NCBI RefSeq assembly: GCF_017875645.1
Contig: NZ_JAGGMR010000001.1
Span: 5,704,001-5,768,000 of the forward strand
Reading direction: 5' to 3'
Origin: Nocardia goodfellowii
GTDB taxonomy: Bacteria > Actinomycetota > Actinomycetes > Mycobacteriales > Mycobacteriaceae
Length of the DNA: 64,000 nt
The notes below the pieces were generated by a model. That model saw only the letters and a list, made by a program, of their open reading frames with translations. It was not told where the DNA came from and did no database searches. The position numbers were made by a program, and so were the translations under genes. Within the stretch, counting starts at the first letter, position 1. Each line of letters opens with the position of its first letter. Below, piece after piece: positions 7,902 to 16,544 of the stretch.

Positions 7902-8556
7902 ATGAGCCCCCAGTCGACCACGACCCTTCTCCGCCCGGCGCCAGGCAAGAACGAGGGCAATGGCGGCTTCTACGCCATCGAGCAGTTGTTCGCCGATTTC
8001 GCCCAGCTGCGGCACGACGACCCTCGTCGAATCGTCGTGCGAGAGGAACTGCTCGCCAGCTGTCTCCCGCTGGCCGAGCACATCGCTCGCAGGTTCGACG
8101 GCCGTGGGCCAGCCTTCGAGCAATTGCTGCGGGCCGCGCGATCGGGCATGACGAGGGCTATCGATCGGCACGATGGCAGCAAGCCATTCCTGCACTCGGC
8201 GGTACCCGTGGTCACCGATGCCGTCCGTTCGCATTTCCGCGCGCCCGGATCGGTGACGCGAATGCCGCAGCGCCTCGCCGATATTCGGCACTCGATCGGC
8301 CCCGCCACCATCGCGCTCGACCGGCGACTGGGGCGGATGCCCACCGCCGCGCAGATCGCCGCCGAACTCGACGCCGACCTGCTGGAGGTCGTCCACGCAC
8401 TGGTCATCGGCAACGCGACTCGATAGACACCCTCGCCAGCGCAGGCTCCGAGCATCAGCGCAGCACCCGATCACCAGCGTCATCGGCTCGAACGATCTCG
8501 TGATCGTCGACCCGGGCCTCGATTCAGTGGGCAACGGGTACCGGATTCGGCAGTAG
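7902..8556 (+). pseudogene. Decayed SigB/SigF-family sigma factor gene
   Basis: The intact reading is 174 codons (7902-8426). It resembles group 3 stress sigma factors: LPLAEHIARRFDGRG (region 2.1), AIDRHD, AVPVVTDAVRSHFR (regions 2.3-2.4) and RLGRMPTAAQIAAEL (region 3). Region 4, which reads the -35 element, is missing. After the stop, another frame continues with sequence like the usual linker: SIDTLASAG directly after GNATR, then in a third frame DPGLDSVGNGYRIR (to 8556), which resembles the DPxLDSVENRxAL stretch of intact family members. This points to a full-length gene broken by frameshifts and deletion. A short protein could still be made from 7902-8426. Confidence 0.6.
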
Positions 8557-8658
8557 CACAGCAACCTACCGGCCTGTGCGACGGTTCTTGCCGGAGTGAA
8601 TGTAGTCGATGCCGACGACCTGACAGTGTCACCCATTGGGCAACAAGGAGATTCGACA

Positions 8659-8922
8659 ATGAGAACTTATCAACGCGACAGCCGGCGGATGCGCGGCGGT
8701 GGCCGCTCCAGGATCACCGGTCTGCTCGCGGTAGTGGTGTTCGGGTGGCTGATCATTGGCGCGATCGCCGGCGCGCAGCGGGACTACTACACCGACGCAC
8801 CGAACAACTGCGCGAGCACCGGAACCATCGCGGTGACCATTCTCGCCGGGCCGCTGAACTACCTCGGCATGAATCCCAAAGTCACCGACTGTCAGATCGA
8901 TCTGCCACAGCCGAGCCAGTAA
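8659..8922 (+). CDS. Small single-pass membrane protein
   Basis: 87 residues from the ATG at 8659, which follows a clear AAGGAG; longer readings lack a ribosome-binding site. A basic N-terminus (RRMRGGGRSR) precedes one hydrophobic helix at about residues 19-38. The outside part has two cysteines (51 and 78) flanking a second apolar stretch, TIAVTILAGPLNYLG. The topology suggests a basic tail inside and a disulfide-capable loop outside. Function is unknown. It lies between the sigma remnant and the hotdog-fold gene and is probably transcribed alone. Confidence 0.65.
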   Translation: MRTYQRDSRRMRGGGRSRITGLLAVVVFGWLIIGAIAGAQRDYYTDAPNNCASTGTIAVTILAGPLNYLGMNPKVTDCQIDLPQPSQ

Positions 8923-9011
8923 CGACCCGAAGGAGAGACCGCCCACGCGGGGACTGTCGGACCTCCTCGGTAGGGTCGAGCGGGAGTGGCGGAGTTGCGA
9001 AGGGTTGGTTC

Positions 9012-9737
9012 ATGGTTGAGGCGGCGGTCCGTATCCCGGGGTATGCGCACGGCTATCCGGAGGTGGCTTTCGGCGGGTACGTCGCCGGAGTGCTCGCCGC
9101 GAACTCGGAGGATCCGACGGAGTTGCGAGTCGACTTCCGGGCTCCGGTGCCGGTCGAGACGCCGTTGACGATCACCGCCACCGAGTCCGGCGGGCGCGCG
9201 CTCAGCAACGCCGACGGTCTGCTGCTCGCGCAGACCGCGAAGGCGACGGTCACCATCGCGGCCCCGCCCGCACCGTCCTGGGCCGAGGCGCAAGCCGCCA
9301 CGGCGGCGGCGCTGTCCTCCCCCGAACGCTCGCGTGGCGACTGCTTCGGCTGCGGGGCGGATTGCGAACCAGGGCGCGGTATGCGCCTTTTCACCTCGAA
9401 GCTGCCCGGACACGACTTGATCGCGGGTGCGTGGAGTCCGGACCCGGCATTGGGCGGGGCCGGAGGCGAGCTCAGCGCCGAACACGTCTGGTCCCTGCTG
9501 GACTGCCCCGGCGGGTGGGCGGCGATGACCATGCGCGGTATGCGCCCCGGTGCGGTGACCGCCGCGCTGACCGGCACCCAGTTGCGGCCGGTTTCCGTTG
9601 GCGCGGAGTACATTTCGTATGCGTGGGCGGCCCATCGAGCGGGCCGCAAGTACACCGTCGGCGTCGCGCTCGCCACTGCGGACGGTAGCCTCTGTGCGCT
9701 GGCTGAGGCGCTGTGGATCGAGCCGCGCCCGAGCTGA
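9012..9737 (+). CDS. Hotdog-fold thioesterase-like protein
   Basis: 241 residues from the ATG at 9012. It reads as two hotdog halves. The N-terminal half carries GYPEVAFGGYVAGVLA and VDFRAPVPVETPL; the C-terminal half carries CFGCG...GMRLF near residue 115, GWAAMTMRG and TGTQLRPVSVGAEYI. The CFGCG...G-L/M-R pattern is common in PaaI/YigI-like acyl-CoA thioesterases. The expected role is hydrolysis of an acyl-CoA in the cytoplasm, but the substrate is unknown and no catalytic acid can be assigned with confidence. It ends 5 bases before the convergent aquaporin gene. Confidence 0.65.
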   Translation: MVEAAVRIPGYAHGYPEVAFGGYVAGVLAANSEDPTELRVDFRAPVPVETPLTITATESGGRALSNADGLLLAQTAKATVTIAAPPAPSWAEAQAATAAALSSPERSRGDCFGCGADCEPGRGMRLFTSKLPGHDLIAGAWSPDPALGGAGGELSAEHVWSLLDCPGGWAAMTMRGMRPGAVTAALTGTQLRPVSVGAEYISYAWAAHRAGRKYTVGVALATADGSLCALAEALWIEPRPS

Positions 9738-9741
9738 TCGC

Positions 9742-10533
9742 TCAGAACAGAAACTGTGCGGCGACACCGGCGAGGATGCCGCCGAGTGCGGGCCCGAGCA
9801 CCGGCACCCAGGCGTAGCTCCAATCGCTGGTCCCGGCCGGTCGCGCCGGTCCCGGATCGGCTTGCGGGTGCGCGCCGGCCGCGACCGGCGTCCGAGCGGA
9901 TCGCCCGACCGGCAGGACGGCATGCGCCAACCGGGGGCCGAGATCGCGGGCGGGATTGATGGCATAACCGGTGGGTCCGCCGAGCGAAGCGCCGATACCG
10001 ACAACCAGCAGCGCCACCGCGAGCGGGCCGAGACCCGACGGCGTGTTCCCGAACGACAGCACCACCAGCACCAGCACGAAGGTCGCGATGATCTCGGTGA
10101 GCAGATTCCAGCGGTAGTCGCGGATCTCGGGTCCGGTGGCGAAAACGGCGAGCTTCTTGGCCGCGTCCGGTTCGGCGTCGAAATGCTTCTTGTAAGCGAG
10201 GTAGGTCAGGCACGCACCGGCAAAGGCCCCGGTCAGTTGCGCGGCGAGATAGGTCGCCGTGGCACCGAAGGTCACGGGAATGCCCGGCGCGTAATCATCG
10301 GCGCCGCTGGTCAGAATGCCAAGGGTGACTGCCGGATTCAGGTGCGCGCCGGTCTTGAACGCCAGGTACACACCGGCCATCACACCCAGGCCCCAGCCGA
10401 AGCTGATCAGCAGCCATCCGCCATCGAAACCCTTGGACTTGACCAGCAATACATTGGCTACGACTCCGGTGCCAAGCAGAAGCAGCACTGCCGTACCGAC
10501 TGCTTCGCTGACGAACACCGATCCGAGACCCAT
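9742..10533 (-). CDS. glpF: Glycerol facilitator / aquaglyceroporin
   Basis: 263 residues, six membrane helices plus the two NPA half-helices: HLNPAV at residues 66-68 and INPARD at 193-195. The Asp directly after the second NPAR is the GlpF signature that separates glycerol facilitators from strict water channels. The protein moves glycerol or similar small polyols across the cytoplasmic membrane. Unusually, it has a Pro/Ala-rich insert (about residues 205-240) between the second NPA box and the last helix. No glycerol kinase or glycerol-phosphate dehydrogenase is adjacent, so the physiological substrate is open. Confidence 0.88.
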   Translation of the reverse strand: MGLGSVFVSEAVGTAVLLLLGTGVVANVLLVKSKGFDGGWLLISFGWGLGVMAGVYLAFKTGAHLNPAVTLGILTSGADDYAPGIPVTFGATATYLAAQLTGAFAGACLTYLAYKKHFDAEPDAAKKLAVFATGPEIRDYRWNLLTEIIATFVLVLVVLSFGNTPSGLGPLAVALLVVGIGASLGGPTGYAINPARDLGPRLAHAVLPVGRSARTPVAAGAHPQADPGPARPAGTSDWSYAWVPVLGPALGGILAGVAAQFLF

Positions 10534-10630
10534 CGCTCCTCCGTTTCACATGCCCCCAAACAGACACAGCGGACCGACAGTAACCCACCGGGCTGTTGGC
10601 TAACGTTCAGCAGCCGTGCGGCGGGTGAGT

Positions 10631-11194
10631 TCAGGTGTTCTCGGTGAAGCGATACCAATCGCCGTCGAAGTCTTCGTATCCGATGCCCGGCCCCGGCGGC
10701 CGCCCCAGCACCGGCGGCGGATTATCGGGGAAGTAGGCGAACCCGGACCGATCCAGGTCACCGCCGTCGATATAGAACAGGCATCCGCCGTCGCGGCGCT
10801 CGACGAAACGCACCAGGTAGACGCCCAACCGGGTGCGCTCCCCCGGGTTCACACAGTCGACCGCCTGGTCTTCCAGGATGCCGCGGGTGATCTCCCACCC
10901 CGCCCGTTCCGGAATCTCGTACCAGACCAGCGCGGCCAGCGCGCCGATGAACAGCGGTGCCGCCAGGCACAATTGGATCGCGTGATAGCGGATCAGGCCG
11001 ATCAGTCCGAGCGCCGCCGACACCAGCCCGAACCCCACCAACGCTGCCCACAGCAGCGCTTTGGCGACGAAAGTGCCCTGCGCGGCGAGCACCCAGCACA
11101 GGGCCAGGCACAGGGCCGCGACGACCAGGGTGAGCAAACCCATGGTGCCCACGAACCAGCGCGGTGTGCGAATCCGCTCGCCACCAACGCTCAT
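10631..11194 (-). CDS. Membrane protein of unknown function
   Basis: 187 residues from the ATG at 11194; alternative starts at 11206 and 11230 add only basic residues. Three to four hydrophobic helices occupy about residues 13-100. They are followed by a soluble C-terminal domain with CVNPGERTRLGVYLVRF, GGCLFYIDGGD and DGDWYRFTEN. The two cysteines in that domain and the topology suggest an extracytoplasmic domain. I do not recognise the family. The gene stands between the glycerol facilitator and the 33-codon gene, all on the minus strand. Confidence 0.65.
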   Translation of the reverse strand: MSVGGERIRTPRWFVGTMGLLTLVVAALCLALCWVLAAQGTFVAKALLWAALVGFGLVSAALGLIGLIRYHAIQLCLAAPLFIGALAALVWYEIPERAGWEITRGILEDQAVDCVNPGERTRLGVYLVRFVERRDGGCLFYIDGGDLDRSGFAYFPDNPPPVLGRPPGPGIGYEDFDGDWYRFTENT

Positions 11195-11234
11195 GTCCCA
11201 CAACATACGACGACGACCGCGTCCCCGCATGAGA

Positions 11235-11281
11235 AAACCCCCGGGTCATATCCTCGAACGAGGTTACCGACCAGGGGGTTT
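11235..11281 (-). terminator. Bipartite hairpin terminator after the 33-codon gene
   Basis: AAACCCCCGGGTC (11235-11247) pairs with GACCAGGGGGTTT (11269-11281), 12 of 13 bases matching. The loop holds a second small hairpin, CCTCG-AA-CGAGG. On the minus strand it lies 24 bases past the stop of the small gene at 11306 and ends in a run of T from the AAA arm. It also overlaps the possible longer N-terminus of the membrane protein, supporting the shorter start for that gene. Confidence 0.7.
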
Positions 11282-11305
11282 CGCCAAGATTCGCTCAGCT
11301 CGGCA

Positions 11306-11407
11306 TCACAGCGGCGGGAATCCGGCGGAGCCAGTGGCCATCCAATTCCAGAATGCCGCGGCGCGGTTGATGAGCAAAGCGAAAATATCGAGCGCGGTGC
11401 TTCCCAT
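11306..11407 (-). CDS. Candidate 33-residue hydrophobic peptide
   Basis: A 33-codon reading: ATG, STALDIFALLINRAAAFWNW in the first two thirds, then GSAGFPPL and TGA. A TTAGGAAAAC ribosome-binding site precedes the ATG at a good distance. The peptide is amphipathic to hydrophobic, with two Trp, no signal cleavage site and no cysteine. A strong hairpin follows the stop. Upstream lies a 280-base gene-free stretch able to hold a promoter. Short hydrophobic peptides without signal sequences include the PorA/PorH channels of corynebacteria, but I see no sequence match to them. Existence as a gene is supported by context only. Confidence 0.45.
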   Translation of the reverse strand: MGSTALDIFALLINRAAAFWNWMATGSAGFPPL

Positions 11408-11688
11408 GTTTTCCTAACCTCGAGCGATCTTTCTAGCAGCGACCAGGGTAACGGATCGCGGTAACCACTGCTCAACCACACGAAACCACAATCCGCCACC
11501 GGCAGCTACCGGCCGGGTACCGTGTGCGCGGTCCCACCCGCGGTCGAACCCGCCCAGTCGGCAGACGGCGAGCCCCGTTACCGGACGAGCGGCGAAAGGT
11601 CCTACCATCCAACGTAAACCGCCCGTCACAGCCTGCCGACGGGTCGCATAGCGCACTGTGTGCCCAGACCCGAGGATCCGGATCGAGA

Positions 11689-13035
11689 ATGACGACAACG
11701 GTGGACGACCGCGCACCACGGCACGACATCTCGACCCGCATGCTCATAGCCGCGTTGCTGGCGGCGGTGGCGACCCTGGTCTGGCATATCTACGCCATCC
11801 CGATCGGGAGCCCCTACTACGGCCTGTTCAACAATGACGTCGACCAGTACGTCTACACCGCCGGCGGCGAAGCCGTCCGCTATGGAGTCAGCCTGTACGA
11901 CACTCCGGTCTTCTTCGACATGGAGTTCACCTACACGCCGTTCGCCGCGCTGCTGTTCGTCGCGTTCACCCTGACCGTTCCAGTGGTGGCCAAGGCGGTG
12001 TGGTGGGTCGCCATCATGGTCGCGCTGATCGCGCTGGTCGCCGTCTGCCTACGTGCGTTGAACTACCGGAATACTTGGCGCACTTGGCTGTTCGCCGCTC
12101 TCCTAGCGGTGCTCTGCACGGCCTTCGAACCAGTGCGGACCACGATCTGGCTCGGGCAGATCAATATCTTCCTGGTCCTGCTCTGCGTATGGGATCTAAC
12201 CCGCGCCCGCACCGCCACGCTGCGTGGTGCGGGCGTCGGCATCGCGGCCGGCATCAAGCTCACCCCCGGGTTCTTCCTCGTCTATCTCGCCTGCACCCGC
12301 CAGTGGCGGGCCTTCTGGATCGCGACGACCGCCTTCGCGACCACGGTCGGCATCGGCTTCCTGATCCGGCCCACCGACTCCACCACCTATTGGGGACGCC
12401 AGTTCGACGCGACCGGCCGGGTCGGCCCCGTCGATTCGCCCGCCAATCAATCCGTCAACGGATTCCTCGCACAGATGCTGCGGTTCTACGACATCGAGCG
12501 CTACGCCGTACACAGTCCCACAGCGACCGTGTACGCCGCACCCACCTGGATGTGGCTGGCCGTCGCCACCCCGCTGGTCCTGCTGGGACTCGCCGCGAGC
12601 GTTCGTGCCTATCGTTGCGGGCAGGTCCTGCTGTCGATCACCTTGGCGGGCATGACCGCGGCGTGCCTGTCCCCGTTCTCCTGGGGACACCACTGGGTGT
12701 GGTTCGTCCCGCTGTTCGTCCTCGCGCTGCACTACGCGCGGACCACCCGAGTGCACCTACGCTGGGCGCTGCCGATCCTCGTCTTCCTCATCAGCTTCTG
12801 CTGGTGGTGGAACTACCCCGAACGACCGCCCATGCGAGACGCACCCCACCCCATCGGCCTCGGCTTGTTCATGCTCCCCCGCGACAACCTCCCCACCTGG
12901 CTGGCCCACCTCGCCGTCCCCTTCTACTCAGGCTGCTACCTGCTGCTGTTCATCGTGACCGCGGCGTACGTCCTATGGCATGAACGCAACGTGCGCGGGG
13001 CGAACGCGGGCATCAAGGTCAGGGCCGCCGCGTGA
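11689..13035 (+). CDS. GT87-family alpha-mannosyltransferase-like membrane enzyme
   Basis: 448 residues from the ATG at 11689; the in-frame extension upstream is Arg/Pro-rich and unlike the family. About ten membrane helices. The N-terminal loop (NNDVDQYVYTAGGEAV, about residues 46-61) holds an acidic pair expected for a GT-C catalytic Asp, and FEFTYTP-like MEFTYTPFAALL follows, typical of DUF2029/GT87. Known members (PimE, Rv2181) use polyprenyl-phosphate-mannose to add alpha-1,2-mannose to PIM or lipoarabinomannan outside the membrane. That role is inferred; the gene stands alone between unrelated genes. Confidence 0.75.
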   Translation: MTTTVDDRAPRHDISTRMLIAALLAAVATLVWHIYAIPIGSPYYGLFNNDVDQYVYTAGGEAVRYGVSLYDTPVFFDMEFTYTPFAALLFVAFTLTVPVVAKAVWWVAIMVALIALVAVCLRALNYRNTWRTWLFAALLAVLCTAFEPVRTTIWLGQINIFLVLLCVWDLTRARTATLRGAGVGIAAGIKLTPGFFLVYLACTRQWRAFWIATTAFATTVGIGFLIRPTDSTTYWGRQFDATGRVGPVDSPANQSVNGFLAQMLRFYDIERYAVHSPTATVYAAPTWMWLAVATPLVLLGLAASVRAYRCGQVLLSITLAGMTAACLSPFSWGHHWVWFVPLFVLALHYARTTRVHLRWALPILVFLISFCWWWNYPERPPMRDAPHPIGLGLFMLPRDNLPTWLAHLAVPFYSGCYLLLFIVTAAYVLWHERNVRGANAGIKVRAAA

Positions 13036-13090
13036 AAGCCGGGGCCCCAAGCGGGCAAAGCCGTTTCGGGCTGCTCGGATGCCGAGCGGC

Positions 13091-14530
13091 TCAGTAGCCG
13101 AAGTTCCGCACCACTGGTCGCTGTGGGGCATACGCCGGCCAGCCCGGGTCTCCGGTTGTCGCGAATGCGACCCAGGCGGCGTGCATCTGGGCCGCGAGGC
13201 CACGCGGGGCGGCGCCGGGTCCGAGCAGACCGGTGGCCCCGTGCAGCCACGGTTCGTCGGCATTGTCGAACACGAACGGCAGTTCGACGGTATGGGCGGC
13301 GCCGAGGCGGCCGTTCAGGGCTGTCGAGCGATAGCCGAATGAGTAGACGTGGGTTCGACCACCCGAGATTCCGGCGTGGGCCCCGGCCATACGCGCCGCA
13401 CCGGCCCCGAACAAGGCGTCGCCGAGGAGCACCGAGCGCAACTCGCCCGGTGTCGCGTCCGGATGTGCCGAGCGCAACGCGGCAACCGTGGCTTCCGGGT
13501 CCGGGTGCACTCGAGCGGCGACAGCGCGGAGGTCAGCCTCTGTCGTCGACTCCAGCGTGCCCGCCGGCACGAGATAAAGACGCCCTTCCTCGGTGTTGGT
13601 GCCGATCAACAGGTCGACCTCATCGGCTGGGCCGTCGCCGAGACCATCGGCAGGCTGGACCGGGAGCACCAGGCTGAACGGGCTCAAACCGACCAATGGG
13701 TCCGTGGCGGTGCCGGTGCGTAGGTCCAGGTCGGTCAGTGCCGGGAGAACAGCCAGAAACCGTTCGTCCGCGATCGTGGCGAACGCCTCGGCGGTTGGTT
13801 CGATACCCAGTGCGGCAGCTGCCGCACTGGTAACCCGGCGCGCCTGCTCCGGAGTGAAAGCGCCTGTGCCGCTGCCACTTTGGATGATCGACCGCCGGAA
13901 GAGACCTCGAGCGTCCGGTGTCGCGAGCAGCCCGCCGACAATTGTGGCACCGGCGGACTGGCCGAAGACGGTCACGTTCTCCGGGTCACCGCCGAAGGCG
14001 GAAATCGTGTCGTGCACCCAGCCGAGCGCGGCGAGCACGTCGAGCAGTCCGCGGTTGGGCAGAGCTCCTTCCAGGTCGAGGAAGCCGGGGACACCGAGGC
14101 GGTAGTTCACCGTCACCAGGACGACGCCGTCGCGGGCGAAGGCGCCGCCGTCATAGATCGCGGCGCGCGTGGAGCCGCTGACGAACCCCCCGCCGTGCAC
14201 GAAGACCATGACGGGACGTGCACCGCCGTCGGCGGCGGGGGTGCGGATGTCGACGGTCAGGTACTCCGCGCCGCGTACCCAACCCGGTCCGAAGTAGGGC
14301 GTCATATCGAGCAGGCCGAAATCGCGGGTGGGCTGCGGGGCGGTCGGCGCGGGCCGCGTGCCATCGCGCACACCGGACCAGCCCGGATGCGGCGCGGGTG
14401 GCTCGAAACGGCCGCGGCCGATCGGGGCTGCCGCGTAAGGGAGGCCGCGGTAGAGCTCGCCGGAGCTGTCACGGTGGCCACGTATGGCGCCCGCCGGGGT
14501 TTCGACAACCGGAGTTGTGGACTGAGCCAT
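13091..14530 (-). CDS. Type B carboxylesterase
   Basis: 479 residues from the ATG at 14530, which follows AGGAAG; the longer reading starting at 14578 is not needed. It is a complete alpha/beta hydrolase of the carboxylesterase/PnbA family: oxyanion HGGG at about residues 112-115, nucleophile Ser192 in GQSAG, the acidic residue in TNTEEG and the His in GAAHTVELPFVF. It hydrolyses carboxylic esters. No signal peptide is seen, so it is probably cytoplasmic. It follows the metallo-hydrolase gene on the same strand with only 20 bases between, suggesting an operon controlled by the divergent XRE regulator. Confidence 0.88.
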   Translation of the reverse strand: MAQSTTPVVETPAGAIRGHRDSSGELYRGLPYAAAPIGRGRFEPPAPHPGWSGVRDGTRPAPTAPQPTRDFGLLDMTPYFGPGWVRGAEYLTVDIRTPAADGGARPVMVFVHGGGFVSGSTRAAIYDGGAFARDGVVLVTVNYRLGVPGFLDLEGALPNRGLLDVLAALGWVHDTISAFGGDPENVTVFGQSAGATIVGGLLATPDARGLFRRSIIQSGSGTGAFTPEQARRVTSAAAAALGIEPTAEAFATIADERFLAVLPALTDLDLRTGTATDPLVGLSPFSLVLPVQPADGLGDGPADEVDLLIGTNTEEGRLYLVPAGTLESTTEADLRAVAARVHPDPEATVAALRSAHPDATPGELRSVLLGDALFGAGAARMAGAHAGISGGRTHVYSFGYRSTALNGRLGAAHTVELPFVFDNADEPWLHGATGLLGPGAAPRGLAAQMHAAWVAFATTGDPGWPAYAPQRPVVRNFGY

Positions 14531-14550
14531 GGGAATTGCTTCCTTTCTGA

Positions 14551-15468
14551 TCAGGAGATCCGGGAGAAACCGGCCCACCCCTTGATCGCGAACCGCGACC
14601 CGCTGCGCTCGACCGATACCGCGCCGTGGCCGCCGAAATGGGCCGGGAAGACGAGCGCGTTGCTGTCGGCGGCGGACCCCAGCAGCTTGTAGCGGGTGGC
14701 CCGGGACTCGACCGGATCCTCACAAAAGCAGGAGTTGGTCTCCGGCTCCATGACCTGGAGCGCGGTGTGCATCAGATCCCCGACGAACAGCGCTCGATCG
14801 CCGCCGGACTGCAAGGTGAGCACGGACGAGCCGGGCGTGTGGCCGGGAGCCAGGTCGAGTCGTAAGTTCTTGTCGATTCGGTACGACCCGTCCCACAGGT
14901 GGGTCAGCCCCGCCTGCTGGACCGGTGCGACGCTGTCTTCGAAAACGTTCTGGTTACCGCGACCGAGCACGGAGGTGTATTCGTTGGCCGGGTCCCAGAA
15001 CTCGAAGTCCCGACGCGGCATCAGATAGGTGGCGTTGGGGAAGGTCGGCACCCAGGTTCGGCCGTCGAGCCGGGTGTTCCAGCCGACATGGTCGATGTGC
15101 AGATGTGTGTTGACCACGATGTCGACGTCCTCGGGCCGCACGCCGACGGCGGCCAGATTGTCGAGATAGTTGGTGTCCAACCTGCTCCACACGGGCGCGT
15201 AGGGCCGTTCCTTGTGGTTGCCCACGCCGGTGTCGACGAGGATCGTGCGTCCCTCGCTGTGCAGCAACCAGGACTGAATGGTGGAGTGGCACTCATCCGT
15301 TTCCGGGTTCCAGAAGTCCGGCGCCAATTCGTGGCGGTGTTCGTGCCACGAATCGGCAGGACTGTCCGGAAAGAACTGCGCCGGAGTCATTTCGACGGAG
15401 CCGTAATACTCTTTGATGCGGGTGACGGTGACGTCGCCGAGCATGATCTGTTCGGGAAACTGGTCCAT
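14551..15468 (-). CDS. MBL-fold metallo-hydrolase
   Basis: 305 residues. The zinc signature THLHIDHVGWN gives His122, His124, Asp126 and His127. Further ligands lie in APGHTPGSS, FVGDLMH and FPAHFGGHG, so the two-metal site looks complete. The region around NPETDECHSTIQSWLL is typical of the group that includes quorum-quenching lactonases and organophosphate-type hydrolases. It probably opens a lactone or similar ester in the cytoplasm. It is first in a two-gene unit with the carboxylesterase and is divergent from the XRE regulator at 15571. Confidence 0.85.
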   Translation of the reverse strand: MDQFPEQIMLGDVTVTRIKEYYGSVEMTPAQFFPDSPADSWHEHRHELAPDFWNPETDECHSTIQSWLLHSEGRTILVDTGVGNHKERPYAPVWSRLDTNYLDNLAAVGVRPEDVDIVVNTHLHIDHVGWNTRLDGRTWVPTFPNATYLMPRRDFEFWDPANEYTSVLGRGNQNVFEDSVAPVQQAGLTHLWDGSYRIDKNLRLDLAPGHTPGSSVLTLQSGGDRALFVGDLMHTALQVMEPETNSCFCEDPVESRATRYKLLGSAADSNALVFPAHFGGHGAVSVERSGSRFAIKGWAGFSRIS

Positions 15469-15521
15469 GTGGCCGAGTCTGTCCGTGCGATCGGGCGCGA
15501 ACCACTCCCGCGTTGTCCTAC

Positions 15522-15532
15522 CCCTGACAGGG
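15522..15532. promoter_or_regulatory. Short palindrome between MBL and XRE genes
   Basis: CCCTG-A-CAGGG, a perfect 11-base palindrome, in the 102-bp divergent intergenic region. It is the only clear symmetric element there, so it is a candidate site for the XRE regulator. It is unlike the repeat at 4270-4294. Confidence 0.35.
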
Positions 15533-15570
15533 TGTGGCTGGGCTCGTGCCGGGCCCCGGATACTGAAGAG

Positions 15571-16458
15571 ATGAACGGACCCGGCCCACTCGGCGACTTT
15601 CTCCGAGCTCGACGCGCGCGGCTCGAGCCGGAGGACGTCGGCTTGCGCGAAACCGGCACGCGCAGGCGAGTCCGAGGCCTGCGCCGCGAAGAATTAGCCC
15701 AGCTGGCCGGGGTCAGCGTCTCGTACTACACACGGCTGGAACAAGGTACGTCCCGCGGGGCGTCGGCCGAGGTACTCGATGCGGTCGCCCGCGCGCTACG
15801 ACTCGACGACCACGAGCGCGAACACCTCGACCGACTGGCCGACGCCGCCCGCCACCACCCACGGGTGCGTCGTCCCCGCCCCGAGAAGCTCGTCGACGAG
15901 ACTCGCGACCTGCTCCGCGCCGTCGACGGTGTCCCGGCACTGGTGCTCGGCCGGCGCACGGACGTGCTGGCATGGAACGCACTCGGCCACGCCCTGCTGG
16001 CTGGGCACCTGGACTTCCGCGGCCCGGACGACCCGGCGCGGCGGCCGAATATGAGCCGGATGCTATTCCTGGACCCGCATTGCCGGGAGCTGTACGCGGA
16101 CTGGAAAACCAAGGCACGCGCGATAGTCGGCAACCTGCGCATCGCTGTCGGCAAGTACCCGGACGATCCACTGCTCGCGGAACTGATCGGCGAGCTTACG
16201 ATGAAAAGCCCCGAGTTCGTCACGCTTTGGCGCGACCACCGCGTGGCACCATGCGACGCGGCGTCCTACGAACTGCACCATCCCGTGGTGGGCCCGGTGA
16301 CGGTGACACAGCAAACCCTCTCGATCGCCCGTGCCCCCGGCCAAGCGCTGATCGTGTGCACGACCTCCGCCGGGTCGCCCGCCCAGGAAGCCCTCGCGCT
16401 ACTGCGGCAGGTCAACCGTCCCCGAACACCCGAGCCGATGCCGGCGGCAATGGCATAG
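15571..16458 (+). CDS. XRE-family regulator with MmyB-type ligand domain
   Basis: 295 residues from the ATG at 15571. Same architecture as the gene at 4324: helix-turn-helix at about residues 8-72 (LRREELAQLAGVSVSYYTRLEQG), then the MLTR_LBD-type domain with VLAWNALGHALL, SPEFVTLW and CTTSAGSPAQEALALL near the end. The usual His-rich contact STYELHHPVVG is present as SYELHHPVVG. It is divergent from the MBL/carboxylesterase pair and probably regulates it. An in-frame extension upstream to 14899 is the antisense of the MBL gene and is not coding. Confidence 0.88.
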   Translation: MNGPGPLGDFLRARRARLEPEDVGLRETGTRRRVRGLRREELAQLAGVSVSYYTRLEQGTSRGASAEVLDAVARALRLDDHEREHLDRLADAARHHPRVRRPRPEKLVDETRDLLRAVDGVPALVLGRRTDVLAWNALGHALLAGHLDFRGPDDPARRPNMSRMLFLDPHCRELYADWKTKARAIVGNLRIAVGKYPDDPLLAELIGELTMKSPEFVTLWRDHRVAPCDAASYELHHPVVGPVTVTQQTLSIARAPGQALIVCTTSAGSPAQEALALLRQVNRPRTPEPMPAAMA

Positions 16459-16544
16459 TCGCTACCCATTGCGCGAATTCCACCCACCGGACAACTCGAC
16501 CGCGCTCGACGCACATCGCGAAATGCCGCCCCGCTGAACGGGTC

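Noticed and set aside
8596..8658. Longer start for the small membrane protein at 8659
   Set aside because: The extra 21 codons lack a ribosome-binding site, whereas the ATG at 8659 has AAGGAG at the right distance.
13073..13087. GCTCGG-ATG-CCGAGC hairpin between the GT87 and carboxylesterase genes
   Set aside because: Only 6 bp of stem, a 3-base loop and no T run. Too weak to call a terminator in GC-rich DNA.
14899..15570. An N-terminal extension of 224 codons on the XRE gene at 15571
   Set aside because: The extension is the antisense of the MBL gene; family members start at the helix-turn-helix, as does the ATG at 15571.
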